From: Actinomadura alba | GTDB taxonomy: Bacteria > Actinomycetota > Actinomycetes > Streptosporangiales > Streptosporangiaceae | DNA length: 64,000 nt | Assembly (NCBI RefSeq): GCF_014323705.1 | Contig: NZ_JABVEC010000029.1 | Coordinates: 1 to 64,000 of the forward strand | Reading direction: 5' to 3' | Shown: positions 26,291-33,628 of the stretch, piece by piece | Layout: every line of letters starts with the position of its first letter | Position numbering within the stretch: the stretch's first letter is position 1 | Notes under the pieces: model-generated | Told to the model about the DNA's origin: nothing | Databases searched by the model: none | What the model saw: only the letters and a program-made list of their open reading frames with translations | Made by a program: the position numbers and the translations under genes

Positions 26291-27428
26291 TTTCCGGCTC
26301 GGCGAGGAGCATGAGGCACTGCGGCAAACGGTGGCGCGGTTCGCCCGCGACGTCGTGGCACCCGTGATCGGGGACTTCTACGAGCGCGGCGAGTTCCCGT
26401 ACGACATCGTCGCCGGGATGGGCGAGATGGGGCTGTTCGGGCTGCCGTTCCCCGAGGAGTACGGCGGGATGGGCGGCGACTACTTCGCGCTGTGCCTGGC
26501 GCTGGAGGAGCTCGCCCGGGTGGACTCCTCGGTGGCCATCACGCTCGAGGCCGGCGTGTCCCTGGGCGCCATGCCGATCTTCCGCTTCGGCAGCGAGGAG
26601 CAGAAGCGGGAGTGGCTGCCCCGCCTGTGCTCCGGGGAACGGCTGGCCGGGTTCGGGCTGACCGAGCCGGGCGGCGGGTCCGACGTGGCCGGCGGCATGC
26701 GCACCACCGCGCGGCTGGAGGACGGGCACTGGGTGATCAACGGTTCCAAGTCGTTCATCACCAACTCGGGCACCGACATCACATCGTTCGTGACGGTCAC
26801 CGCGTTGACCGGCGACCGTGAGATCTCGGCGATCCTGGTGCCGTCCGGCACCCCGGGGTTCACCGTCGGCCAGAAGTACTCCAAGGTGGGCTGGTCGGCC
26901 TCCGACACCCGCGAGCTCGCGTTCGAGAACGTGCGGGTCCCCGAGGAGAACCTGGTGGGCCCGCGCGGCCGCGGCTACGCGCAGTTCCTGCGCACCCTGG
27001 ACGAGGGCCGCGTCGCGATCGCCGCGCTGTCGGTCGGGCTGGCGCAGGGCTGCGTCGACGAGTCCCTGCGGTACGTACGGGAACGTGCCGCGTTCGGCCG
27101 GGCGATCGGCGAGTACCAGGCGATCCAGTTCAAGATCGCGGACATGGAGACGAGGGCGCACACGGCGCGCATCGCCTATTACGCCGCAGCGGCGAAGATG
27201 CTGAGCGGCGAGCCGTTCAAGAAGGAGGCCGCGATCGCCAAGCTGGTCGCCTCGAACGCGGCGATGGACAACTCACGGGACGCCACCCAGATCTTCGGCG
27301 GCTACGGCTTCATGAACGAGTACCCGGTCGGCCGGTTCTACCGCGACGCCAAGATCCTGGAGATCGGCGAAGGCACCTCGGAGGTACAACGGATGATCAT
27401 CGCGCGGGCGCTCGATCTGCCCGCGTGA
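26283..27428 (+). CDS. Acyl-CoA dehydrogenase
   Basis: 381-aa FAD-dependent acyl-CoA dehydrogenase with the three standard domains. Seen are GFGLTEPGGGSDVAG, WVINGSKSFITNSG (FAD contacts), GRGYAQFLRTLDEGR, QIFGGYGFMNEYPVGRFYRD, and the C-terminal IGEGTSEVQR. Operon context suggests isovaleryl-CoA or another short branched acyl-CoA. However, the Glu363 of EGTSE is the catalytic base position of short/medium-chain enzymes, while classical isovaleryl-CoA dehydrogenases have Gly or Ala there and use another Glu. It may therefore be a broader branched/short-chain dehydrogenase. Last gene of the operon. Confidence 0.9.
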   Translation: MIDFRLGEEHEALRQTVARFARDVVAPVIGDFYERGEFPYDIVAGMGEMGLFGLPFPEEYGGMGGDYFALCLALEELARVDSSVAITLEAGVSLGAMPIFRFGSEEQKREWLPRLCSGERLAGFGLTEPGGGSDVAGGMRTTARLEDGHWVINGSKSFITNSGTDITSFVTVTALTGDREISAILVPSGTPGFTVGQKYSKVGWSASDTRELAFENVRVPEENLVGPRGRGYAQFLRTLDEGRVAIAALSVGLAQGCVDESLRYVRERAAFGRAIGEYQAIQFKIADMETRAHTARIAYYAAAAKMLSGEPFKKEAAIAKLVASNAAMDNSRDATQIFGGYGFMNEYPVGRFYRDAKILEIGEGTSEVQRMIIARALDLPA

Positions 27429-27449
27429 CGCCGGGGCACGGGCGTCACG
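27424..27449. terminator. Bidirectional terminator between convergent genes
   Basis: CGTGACGCC (27424-27432) and GGCGTCACG (27441-27449) form a perfect 9-bp stem with an 8-base loop. It overlaps the stop codons of both the rightward dehydrogenase and the leftward XRE gene, so it can end both transcripts. Confidence 0.7.
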
Positions 27450-28341
27450 TCTCCTTGATGATCCCGTGCAGCATCTTCATCGTGTCGGCGCTGGACGCCG
27501 CGTCGACGCACAACCGGTCCATCACCGCCATGTAACCGTCGACGTCGTCGCGATCGTCGAGGTAGAGGGCGCTGGAGAGCTGTTCGAGATAGACCACATC
27601 GGGCAGGTCCGGCTCGGAGAACCGCAGGATCGTGAACGGACCGCCCGCCGCGGCGTGGCCGCCCCGGTCGAACGGCACAACCTGGAAGGTGACGTTGGGC
27701 AGCGAGGACATGTCGGCGAGGTGCCCGAGCTGCGCTCGCATGACCCCCGAGCCGCCCAGCGGCCGCCGCAGCACCGCCTCGTCGATGATGGCCCAGATCC
27801 GCAGCCCGTCCTCGGCCCTGAGCCGTTCCTGCCGGGCCATCCGCAGCTCGACACGGCGGGCGATCTCGGTGGAGGAGACATTGGGATGGCCGAGAAGCGC
27901 CACCTCCCGGGCGTAGTCCTCCGTCTGCAGGAGGCCGGGAACGAACTGCACCTCATAGGTCCGGACGAGCGACGCGGCCTCCTCGAGGCCCACGTAGAGC
28001 TCGAACCAGCTCGGCATGATGTCGCTGTACTTGTGCCACCAGCCCGGCTTGTTGGCCTGGCGGCCGAGTGAGGTGAACAGCGCCCGCTCGTCCTCGTCGA
28101 TCACCCCGTACAGGGTGAGGAGGTCGCTGACGTCACGCTCCTTGAACGCGACCCGGCCCAGCTCGAGCCGACTGATCTTCGAGTCGGACGCACGGATGGC
28201 CTCGCCCGCCTCGGAACGGGTGATGTGCTTGGACTCGCGCAGGCGCCGCAACTGACCGCCCAGCAGGATCCTCAGCACCGTCGGCCCGCTCCGCTGGTAG
28301 GCGGTCACGGCAGAGGCACGCCCCACTTCGGCTTCGATCAC
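27445..28341 (-). CDS. XRE-family regulator with DUF5753 domain (copy A)
   Basis: 298 aa. Residues about 20-75 are a lambda-repressor-like HTH (LRRLRESKHITRSEAGEAIR, ASDSKISRLELGR). The rest is the DUF5753 domain found in WhiJ-type actinomycete regulators, with TYEVQFVPGLLQTEDYAR and LRRPLGGSGVMRAQLGHL. It is a paralogue of the next gene (similar over the full length, roughly two thirds identical by eye). Such proteins act with DUF397 partners to control development and secondary metabolism in streptomycetes. The four-gene cassette here suggests the same role. Confidence 0.9.
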   Translation of the reverse strand: MIEAEVGRASAVTAYQRSGPTVLRILLGGQLRRLRESKHITRSEAGEAIRASDSKISRLELGRVAFKERDVSDLLTLYGVIDEDERALFTSLGRQANKPGWWHKYSDIMPSWFELYVGLEEAASLVRTYEVQFVPGLLQTEDYAREVALLGHPNVSSTEIARRVELRMARQERLRAEDGLRIWAIIDEAVLRRPLGGSGVMRAQLGHLADMSSLPNVTFQVVPFDRGGHAAAGGPFTILRFSEPDLPDVVYLEQLSSALYLDDRDDVDGYMAVMDRLCVDAASSADTMKMLHGIIKET

Positions 28342-28490
28342 GTCTCACTCCGGCGTCGCTGGCAGGCCCCCGTACGATCGCGGTCAGTGTCCCACCGTCG
28401 GCGCCACAGTTCAATGTTCATCTATTTATCCTTCACCGACAGCACCGGTCACCGGCTTCACCATGGCACCGATGGGTGCCCGAGACCGCT

Positions 28491-29393
28491 CTAAAGCTCG
28501 CTCAGGATGCGTTTGAGGATGCCGGTCGTTGCGGCGACCGGCTCGGCCTCGATGCACAGCCGCTCCATCACCGCGAGATACCGGTCCAGCTCCTCGCGCT
28601 TGTCCAGATAGAGCGCGCTGGTGAGCTGCTCGAGATAGACCACGTCGGGCAGGTCGGGCTCGCCGAAGCGCAGGATGCTGAACGCCCCTCCGGCGGCGGC
28701 GTGGCCACCGTGGTCGAACGGCAGCACCTGCAGTGTGACGTTCGGCAGTGCCGTGACGTCGACGAGGTGCCGGAGCTGCCCGCGCATCGCCTCGGCGCCG
28801 CCGAGCGGCCGCCGCAGCGCCGCCTCGTCGACGACCGCCCACAGGTGCGGTGGAGCCGGCGCCGTGAGGACCTTACGGCGCCGCATCCTCAGCGCGACCC
28901 GCTGCTCGATCTCGGTCTGGGACGCGTCCGGATGTCCCAGCACCGTCACGGCACGGGCGTAGTCCTCGGTCTGGAGGAGCCCGGGCACGAACTGGACCTC
29001 ATAGGTCCGGATCCGCGCCGCGGCCTCCTCCAATCCCACGTACACCTCGAACCAGCCGGGCAGCACCTCGGAGTAGCGGTGCCACCAGCCGGGCGTGTTG
29101 GCCTCGGCCGCGAGCGCGAGCAGCGGACCGCGCTCGTCGTTGTCGAGCACGCCGTAGAGCGTGAGCAGGTCGGACACGTCCCGTTCCTTGAAGCCCACCC
29201 GGCCGAGTTCCAGCCGGCTGATCTTCGAGTCGGACGACCGGATGGCGTATCCGGCCCCTTCCCTGGTGATGCCGCTGGCCTCCCGCAACTGCCGCAGTTG
29301 TGCGCCGAGGAGGATGCGCAGCACCGTCGGGCCGCCCCGCGGTGCCGCGAACATGTTGCGGACGGACGGCTCACTCTCGGGCTGGGCTGTCAT
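28491..29393 (-). CDS. XRE-family regulator with DUF5753 domain (copy B)
   Basis: 300-aa paralogue of the preceding regulator, with the same layout: HTH at about 25-80 (SSDSKISRLELGRVGFKERD) and DUF5753 from about 95. The ATG at 29393 has CCAGGAG upstream and is preferred to the start 51 bases earlier. Tandem duplication of these regulators is visible both in protein sequence and in the 5' codons. It is separated from the DUF397 gene by 118 bases that contain two direct copies of CCCGGCGGTCCG. Confidence 0.9.
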   Translation of the reverse strand: MTAQPESEPSVRNMFAAPRGGPTVLRILLGAQLRQLREASGITREGAGYAIRSSDSKISRLELGRVGFKERDVSDLLTLYGVLDNDERGPLLALAAEANTPGWWHRYSEVLPGWFEVYVGLEEAAARIRTYEVQFVPGLLQTEDYARAVTVLGHPDASQTEIEQRVALRMRRRKVLTAPAPPHLWAVVDEAALRRPLGGAEAMRGQLRHLVDVTALPNVTLQVLPFDHGGHAAAGGAFSILRFGEPDLPDVVYLEQLTSALYLDKREELDRYLAVMERLCIEAEPVAATTGILKRILSEL

Positions 29394-29511
29394 GGGCACT
29401 CCTGGGATGCCGGAATCGGCAAGTATCCCACCGGTACCGCCCACTGCCTAGTTACCCGGCGGTCCGGTCACCCGGCGGTCCGTCTCCCGGCCCGGTTCGC
29501 CGGCGGCCGGA

Positions 29512-29778
29512 TCACCGTTCAGCCCAGCCTCCGATCAGATCGTCGAAGTCACCCTCCTTGGCTCCGTTGATGAAGGCCTCTATCTCCGCGCGCGTGTAGA
29601 CGAGCGCCGGCCCTTCCGGATGACGGGAATTGCGCATGGCGATCTCCCCGGTCGGGAGCTCGGCCATCTCCACGCAGTTCCCGCTCGGGTTGCTCCTCGC
29701 GCTCTTCAGCCAGGTGCTGCCGCGCAGGAGCGAAGCGGACATGCCGTTGTCGAACTGCATCCGGTCCATCTGGTCCAT
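29512..29778 (-). CDS. DUF397 domain protein
   Basis: 88-aa small protein of the DUF397 family. The hallmark is STWLKSARSNPSGNCVEMAE, followed by IAMRNSRHPEGPALVYTRAE and a C-terminal FDDLIGGWAE. DUF397 proteins are encoded next to XRE-DUF5753 regulators and in the WhiJ/BldB-linked systems form a regulator-partner pair. The start at 29778 is preceded by a GGGGGA site; in-frame ATGs at 29769 and 29760 are also possible. It is divergent from the ATPase gene. Confidence 0.9.
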   Translation of the reverse strand: MDQMDRMQFDNGMSASLLRGSTWLKSARSNPSGNCVEMAELPTGEIAMRNSRHPEGPALVYTRAEIEAFINGAKEGDFDDLIGGWAER

Positions 29779-29833
29779 CCGTCCCCCTACTACACGCCCC
29801 ACCCCCTACTGAATGTACGGGAGGCCGTGCGCG

Positions 29834-29880
29834 TGCACGTGCATCTGACCTTGCAGGAGCTCTTGCACCTGCACGAGATA
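29834..29880. promoter_or_regulatory. Repeat cluster in the DUF397/ATPase divergent region
   Basis: A 10-base palindrome TGCACGTGCA (29834-29843) is followed by TTGCA elements at 29851 and 29863 and a GCACCTGCACG segment. The spacing is about one helical turn. This is a plausible binding site for the XRE regulators, but no published site was matched. Confidence 0.45.
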
Positions 29881-29936
29881 AGGAGCAAGATAGCGGCTAC
29901 CCGATCACCGCCCACATCCCACCTGCAGGGTTCGCC

Positions 29937-30458
29937 ATGATGGTTCTCCGCGCCCACCGCATCGCCGACTCCGCCATCGATGACAACTGGATTTCCGTAT
30001 TCGGCCAGGCCTGGCCGACCACGGGTCGATGGCCCTCTCCACTCGAAGACATCCCGGAATCGGCGCGCTGCGTTCTCCGGTCCGACCTGGAGTCACCGCG
30101 GATAGCGCGCGACTTCGCCCGGACCACGCTGGCCGACTGGGAACTCTGCCCGCTCGCCGAAGACGTCACGGTGGCGGTGTCCGAGCTCGTGACCAACGCC
30201 CTTCGCCACGGGCTGCGCGGCGCGCTCCATTCCGCCCAGGCCTGGCCGATCCAGCTCGTGCTGCTACGGCACGACCGCCGGCTGCTGGCCGTCGTCACCG
30301 ACCCGGGCGACGACGTGCCGACCCGGACCGAGCCCGATCACTTCACCGAGAGCGGCCGTGGCCTGCAAATCGTCGAGGCCGTCAGCGGCACGTGGGGCTG
30401 GGCCCGCCTCGCCAGCGGCGGCAAGGCCGTGTGGGCCGCCTTCGAGACCCGTTCCTGA
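29937..30458 (+). CDS. ATP-binding anti-sigma-factor-like kinase (HATPase_c)
   Basis: 173-aa GHKL ATPase of the RsbW/SpoIIAB type. The N box is SELVTNALRHG (about 81-91), the G1 region VVTDPGDDVP and the G2 region ESGRGLQIVEAVSGTWGW. Such proteins bind or phosphorylate anti-sigma antagonists, or act as stand-alone regulators, and are regular members of XRE-DUF397 clusters. The N-terminal 45 residues are variable and may be a partner-binding segment. No sigma factor or antagonist gene is adjacent. Confidence 0.88.
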   Translation: MMVLRAHRIADSAIDDNWISVFGQAWPTTGRWPSPLEDIPESARCVLRSDLESPRIARDFARTTLADWELCPLAEDVTVAVSELVTNALRHGLRGALHSAQAWPIQLVLLRHDRRLLAVVTDPGDDVPTRTEPDHFTESGRGLQIVEAVSGTWGWARLASGGKAVWAAFETRS

Positions 30459-30479
30459 TCCGGCTTCCCGACCCGCTCG

Positions 30480-31886
30480 TCAGGGCGTCTGCTCGAGCGC
30501 GGTGAGGAAGTCCTGAGCCCAGCGGTCGACATCGTGCTCGATGACCCTCTTGCGCATCGACCGCATCCGGCGCGCCTGCTCAGCGGGTGAGGAACGCAGG
30601 GCCGCCAGCATCGACTCCTTCAACCCGTCGATGTCGTACGGATTGACCTGGAAGGCGCGCTTGAGCTCGTCGGCCGCGCCCGCGAACTGGCTGAGGACCA
30701 GGGCCCCGCGCAGGTCCTCGCGACAGGCGACGTACTCCTTTGCGACGAGGTTCATCCCGTCCCGCAGCGGCGTCACCACCATGACGTCGGCGGCCAGGTA
30801 GAGCGCCGCCAGCTCCTCCCTGCTGTACGAGCTGTGCAGATAGTGGATCACCGGGGCGCCGAGCTCGGCGTGCTCGCCGTTGATTCGGCCGACCTGCTGT
30901 TCGATCTGGTCGCGCAGCAACTGGTACTGCTCGATGCGCTCCCGGCTCGGCGTGGCGATCTGGACGAACACCGCCTCACCCGGCTTGAGCTCCCCCTCGG
31001 CGAGCAGCTCGCCGAACGCCTGCAGTCGCTGGGAGATGCCCTTGGTGTAGTCGAGCCGGTCCACCCCGAGAAGAATCTTGGTGTCACCGAGGTCGGCCTT
31101 CACCTCGTCGGACCGCCAGCGGACCTCGCGGCGCTGGGTGAGCTCGGTCAGCTCACCGACGTCCACGGAGATGGGGAATGCCTGGGCGCGGACCACACGG
31201 TCCCCCACGTCGACGTACGGGCCGTGCGTACGCGCGTCGAGGTGGCGCCGGGCGAGCCGCAGAAAGTTCGACGCCGCCCCCGGCAGCTGAAAGCCGACGA
31301 GGTCGGCCCCGAGGAGGCCCGCGATGATCTGCCGCCGCCACGGCAGCTGCTCGAACAGCTCCTGTGGCGGGAACGGGATGTGGAGGAAGAAGCCGATGCG
31401 CAGGTCGGGCCGCAGCTCGCGCAGCATCGCGGGTACGAGCTGCAGCTGGTAGTCCTGTACCCAGACCACCGCGTTCTGGGCCGCCTCGGCGGCCGCCGCC
31501 TCGGCGAAGCGCTTGTTGACCTTGACGTAGGCCTCCCAGAGCGGGCGCTCGTAGACGGGCGGCGCGATCACGTCGTGGTAGAGCGGCCACAGCGTCGCGT
31601 TGGAGAACCCCTCGTAGTAGAGCTCGAGCTCCTCCGCCGAGAGGGGGACCGGCACGAGCGACATGCCGTCCTCCTCGAAGGGCTCCAGGTCCTCGTCGGC
31701 CGCGCCCGACCAGCCGATCCAGGCGCCGTCCCGGCGGCGCATCAACGGCGCGATCGCGGTCACCAGCCCGCCCGGGCTGCGCCGCCACGACGCCCGCCCG
31801 TCGTCTCCGGTCACGCGATCGACCGGAAGACGGTTGGCCACTACGACGAAATCACTACCGTTGGGCACCGAGGGGTCGCCTTTCAC
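30480..31886 (-). CDS. otsA: Trehalose-6-phosphate synthase
   Basis: 468-aa GT20 glycosyltransferase that joins UDP-glucose (or GDP-glucose) and glucose-6-phosphate. Diagnostic segments are ANRLPVDR at the start, VWVQDYQLQLVPAMLR, FFLHIPFPP, the nucleotide-binding GVDRLDYTKGI and the C-terminal VTPLRDGMNLVAKEYVA. The length is normal. Trehalose is an osmo- and desiccation protectant and a spore sugar in actinomycetes. Starts are uncertain: GTG at 31886 or at 31868, both with weak ribosome sites. No trehalose phosphatase (OtsB) lies beside it here. Confidence 0.95.
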   Translation of the reverse strand: MKGDPSVPNGSDFVVVANRLPVDRVTGDDGRASWRRSPGGLVTAIAPLMRRRDGAWIGWSGAADEDLEPFEEDGMSLVPVPLSAEELELYYEGFSNATLWPLYHDVIAPPVYERPLWEAYVKVNKRFAEAAAAEAAQNAVVWVQDYQLQLVPAMLRELRPDLRIGFFLHIPFPPQELFEQLPWRRQIIAGLLGADLVGFQLPGAASNFLRLARRHLDARTHGPYVDVGDRVVRAQAFPISVDVGELTELTQRREVRWRSDEVKADLGDTKILLGVDRLDYTKGISQRLQAFGELLAEGELKPGEAVFVQIATPSRERIEQYQLLRDQIEQQVGRINGEHAELGAPVIHYLHSSYSREELAALYLAADVMVVTPLRDGMNLVAKEYVACREDLRGALVLSQFAGAADELKRAFQVNPYDIDGLKESMLAALRSSPAEQARRMRSMRKRVIEHDVDRWAQDFLTALEQTP

Positions 31887-32187
31887 TCAAAGGACCGGCT
31901 CCTGATGCCGGTCGGCTGAAGGACCATGCCCGAAAACGGACACAGTTCACGTGACAGCCATCACACGCGACGAAACCGGACGGCACCAGCGCCGCATGAC
32001 TTGAAGGTAAGCGCCGCCGTCGGATAAGGCGAGACACCTCGCGACGACGTAGTCCGAAATTCGTATTCCGGCCATGGAGTAGGGAAAGGAAACCGCCGCG
32101 TCCGCGGCGGTGCGGGCCCCGGGCGCGTACCAGAGGCCCCTCAGGGGCATCGGCTGCGCCGTCACTGGCGGTACAAGCCATAACAAG
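31887..32187. other. Intergenic region upstream of otsA and of the duplicated leader
   Basis: About 300 bases with no coding frame. A perfect 9-bp hairpin with a 2-base loop lies at 32092-32111 (ACCGCCGCG / CGCGGCGGT). An AT-richer patch at 32058-32072 may hold the otsA promoter, but no clear boxes were found. From 32188 the sequence becomes the duplicated leader. Confidence 0.5.
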
Positions 32188-32319
32188 CCGGGCGAACAGC
32201 AACGACGTCGCCCGAGACCCTCTGACAGAAGAGCATCGGGTGGCTTATCGTCCTGGCACGACGTGGGCTGCGCCATCACGCGGGGGACCGGCCGGGCGAT
32301 GAGGAGCGACCATGACCGT
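32188..32319 (+). repeat. Duplicated leader, copy 1
   Basis: This 132-base segment upstream of and into the start of the cytochrome-like gene matches 35094-35226 at roughly three quarters of positions, with one indel. The most conserved core is CTTATCGTCCTGGCACGACG (about 32244-32263), and the ribosome site GAGGAGCGACC plus the first codons are identical. Common control of the two genes is likely. Confidence 0.85.
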
Positions 32320-33628
32320 AATTGTGATCGTCGCATGCCTGGTGACCGCCGGGGCGGAACTGTTTCTGGCCCGCGGCGCGCGCCGGGTGGCGGATCGGCT
32401 GGAGCGGCTGGAGGCTCTGACACTGCGCCAGGACGAGCGGATGGACTCGATGAGCGCGCGGCTCCGGAGCGCCGGGCCGGTGGCGGGCGCACGGGCGGGC
32501 ACCGGCGCCGGCGGGCTGCACATCGGCGCCGTCGACACCGGGCGCGCTGACACCGGGCGCGCTGACACCGGGCGCACTGACACCGGGCGCGTCGACACCG
32601 GCACCGTCGACGCCGGGCTGCTCAGGGTCACGGACGAGACCGCGAGACTCCGTGAGCGGTTGAGCGCCCTCGAAGACGCCCGCCGTGTCGACCGCGACCT
32701 CTACGCGCATCTCGACGGGGCCGTCGAATCTCTCGAGCGCGTGGTCGCGAACGTGTTCAGGCTGACGGTCGGCGAACTCGACCAGGCGGCCGCCGGGACG
32801 CTGCGCGGGGCCCCGGCGGAACCCCGCGCCCGCCACGGCTCGGCGACCGCCGACACCGTGGATCTCGGTCATCCGCGCCGGCGAGGGCGGCGTCCGGCGG
32901 GCGTGGTCGCGCTGGTGCTGGCGACCGCCGCCGGCGCTCCGGTCGGCGCCGCCGTGCTCGGGCAGACCGGAGCCGCGATCCTGTCGCAGCTCCACCGGTT
33001 CCTCACCACGTACGGCGGCGTGCTCGCGCTCGTGGCATCGACGTTATCCGTGGCCGCCGGCCTGATCGCCAGCGACCGTGTGCTCTTCTCCATCCGTCAG
33101 CGGATCCTCGCCCAGGCCGCCCACCGGGCGGCGTCTCTGATCACTCTCGCGTTCCTCCTGGCGCACGTGGCCGTGATGGTGCTCACCAGGCACGCGTCGG
33201 CCCTTCAGGCGATCCTGCCGGTCGGCGCGGCACCGCTCGCCATCGGCACGGTCGCCGCGCACCTGCTCGTGCTGGTGTCCCTCACCGGGCTGGCACGTCG
33301 GCGCTTCGCGGACGGCCGGCGGCCGGGACTGTGGCGGGTGGCGCATCGGCTGGCCTACGTGGGATGGGCGCTGGCGATCCTGCACGGCCTGCTGGCGGGC
33401 CGCCGGCCGCCGGCGTGGGTGACCTGGTCCTACGCGCTGTCCCTCGCCGGGGCGAGCATGGCCCTGCTGACCAGGGCCGTCGTCATCATGCGGTCGCGCG
33501 GTGCGGCAGCCCCCGGCACCCGCCCCCGGCCGCGACCCGACCGGCGGGCAGCCGACCTCCCGGGGACCGACCGGGAGGGACCTGACCGGCGGCGTTCGCT
33601 CGAGCTCCCGGTGAAGGCGGAACGATGA
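32312..33628 (+). CDS. Membrane protein with coiled-coil N-terminus and cytochrome b561/ferric-reductase-like domain
   Basis: 438 aa. A single N-terminal membrane segment (MTVIVIVACLVTAGAEL) is followed by a short coiled coil, a five-unit D-T-G-R-A repeat (residues about 75-99), a second coiled coil (about 105-150), and then five to six membrane segments (about 185-395). The latter contain several His residues spaced within helices (for example LAQAAHRAA, LLAHVAVMV, TVAAHLLVL, RVAHRLAYV, ILHGLL), as in haem-binding cytochrome b561/ferric-reductase transmembrane proteins. It overlaps the NuoF-like gene by four bases, suggesting one electron-transfer unit. Haem binding is inferred. Confidence 0.75.
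   Translation: MTVIVIVACLVTAGAELFLARGARRVADRLERLEALTLRQDERMDSMSARLRSAGPVAGARAGTGAGGLHIGAVDTGRADTGRADTGRTDTGRVDTGTVDAGLLRVTDETARLRERLSALEDARRVDRDLYAHLDGAVESLERVVANVFRLTVGELDQAAAGTLRGAPAEPRARHGSATADTVDLGHPRRRGRRPAGVVALVLATAAGAPVGAAVLGQTGAAILSQLHRFLTTYGGVLALVASTLSVAAGLIASDRVLFSIRQRILAQAAHRAASLITLAFLLAHVAVMVLTRHASALQAILPVGAAPLAIGTVAAHLLVLVSLTGLARRRFADGRRPGLWRVAHRLAYVGWALAILHGLLAGRRPPAWVTWSYALSLAGASMALLTRAVVIMRSRGAAAPGTRPRPRPDRRAADLPGTDREGPDRRRSLELPVKAER
32534..32608 (+). repeat. 15-bp tandem repeat inside the cytochrome-like gene
   Basis: Five units of GACACCGGGCGCGCT (last ones diverged) at 32534, 32549, 32564, 32579 and 32594. They encode Asp-Thr-Gly-Arg-Ala repeats in the linker between two coiled coils. 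A unit of three-fold length keeps the frame, so copy number can change without disrupting the protein. Confidence 0.9.
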
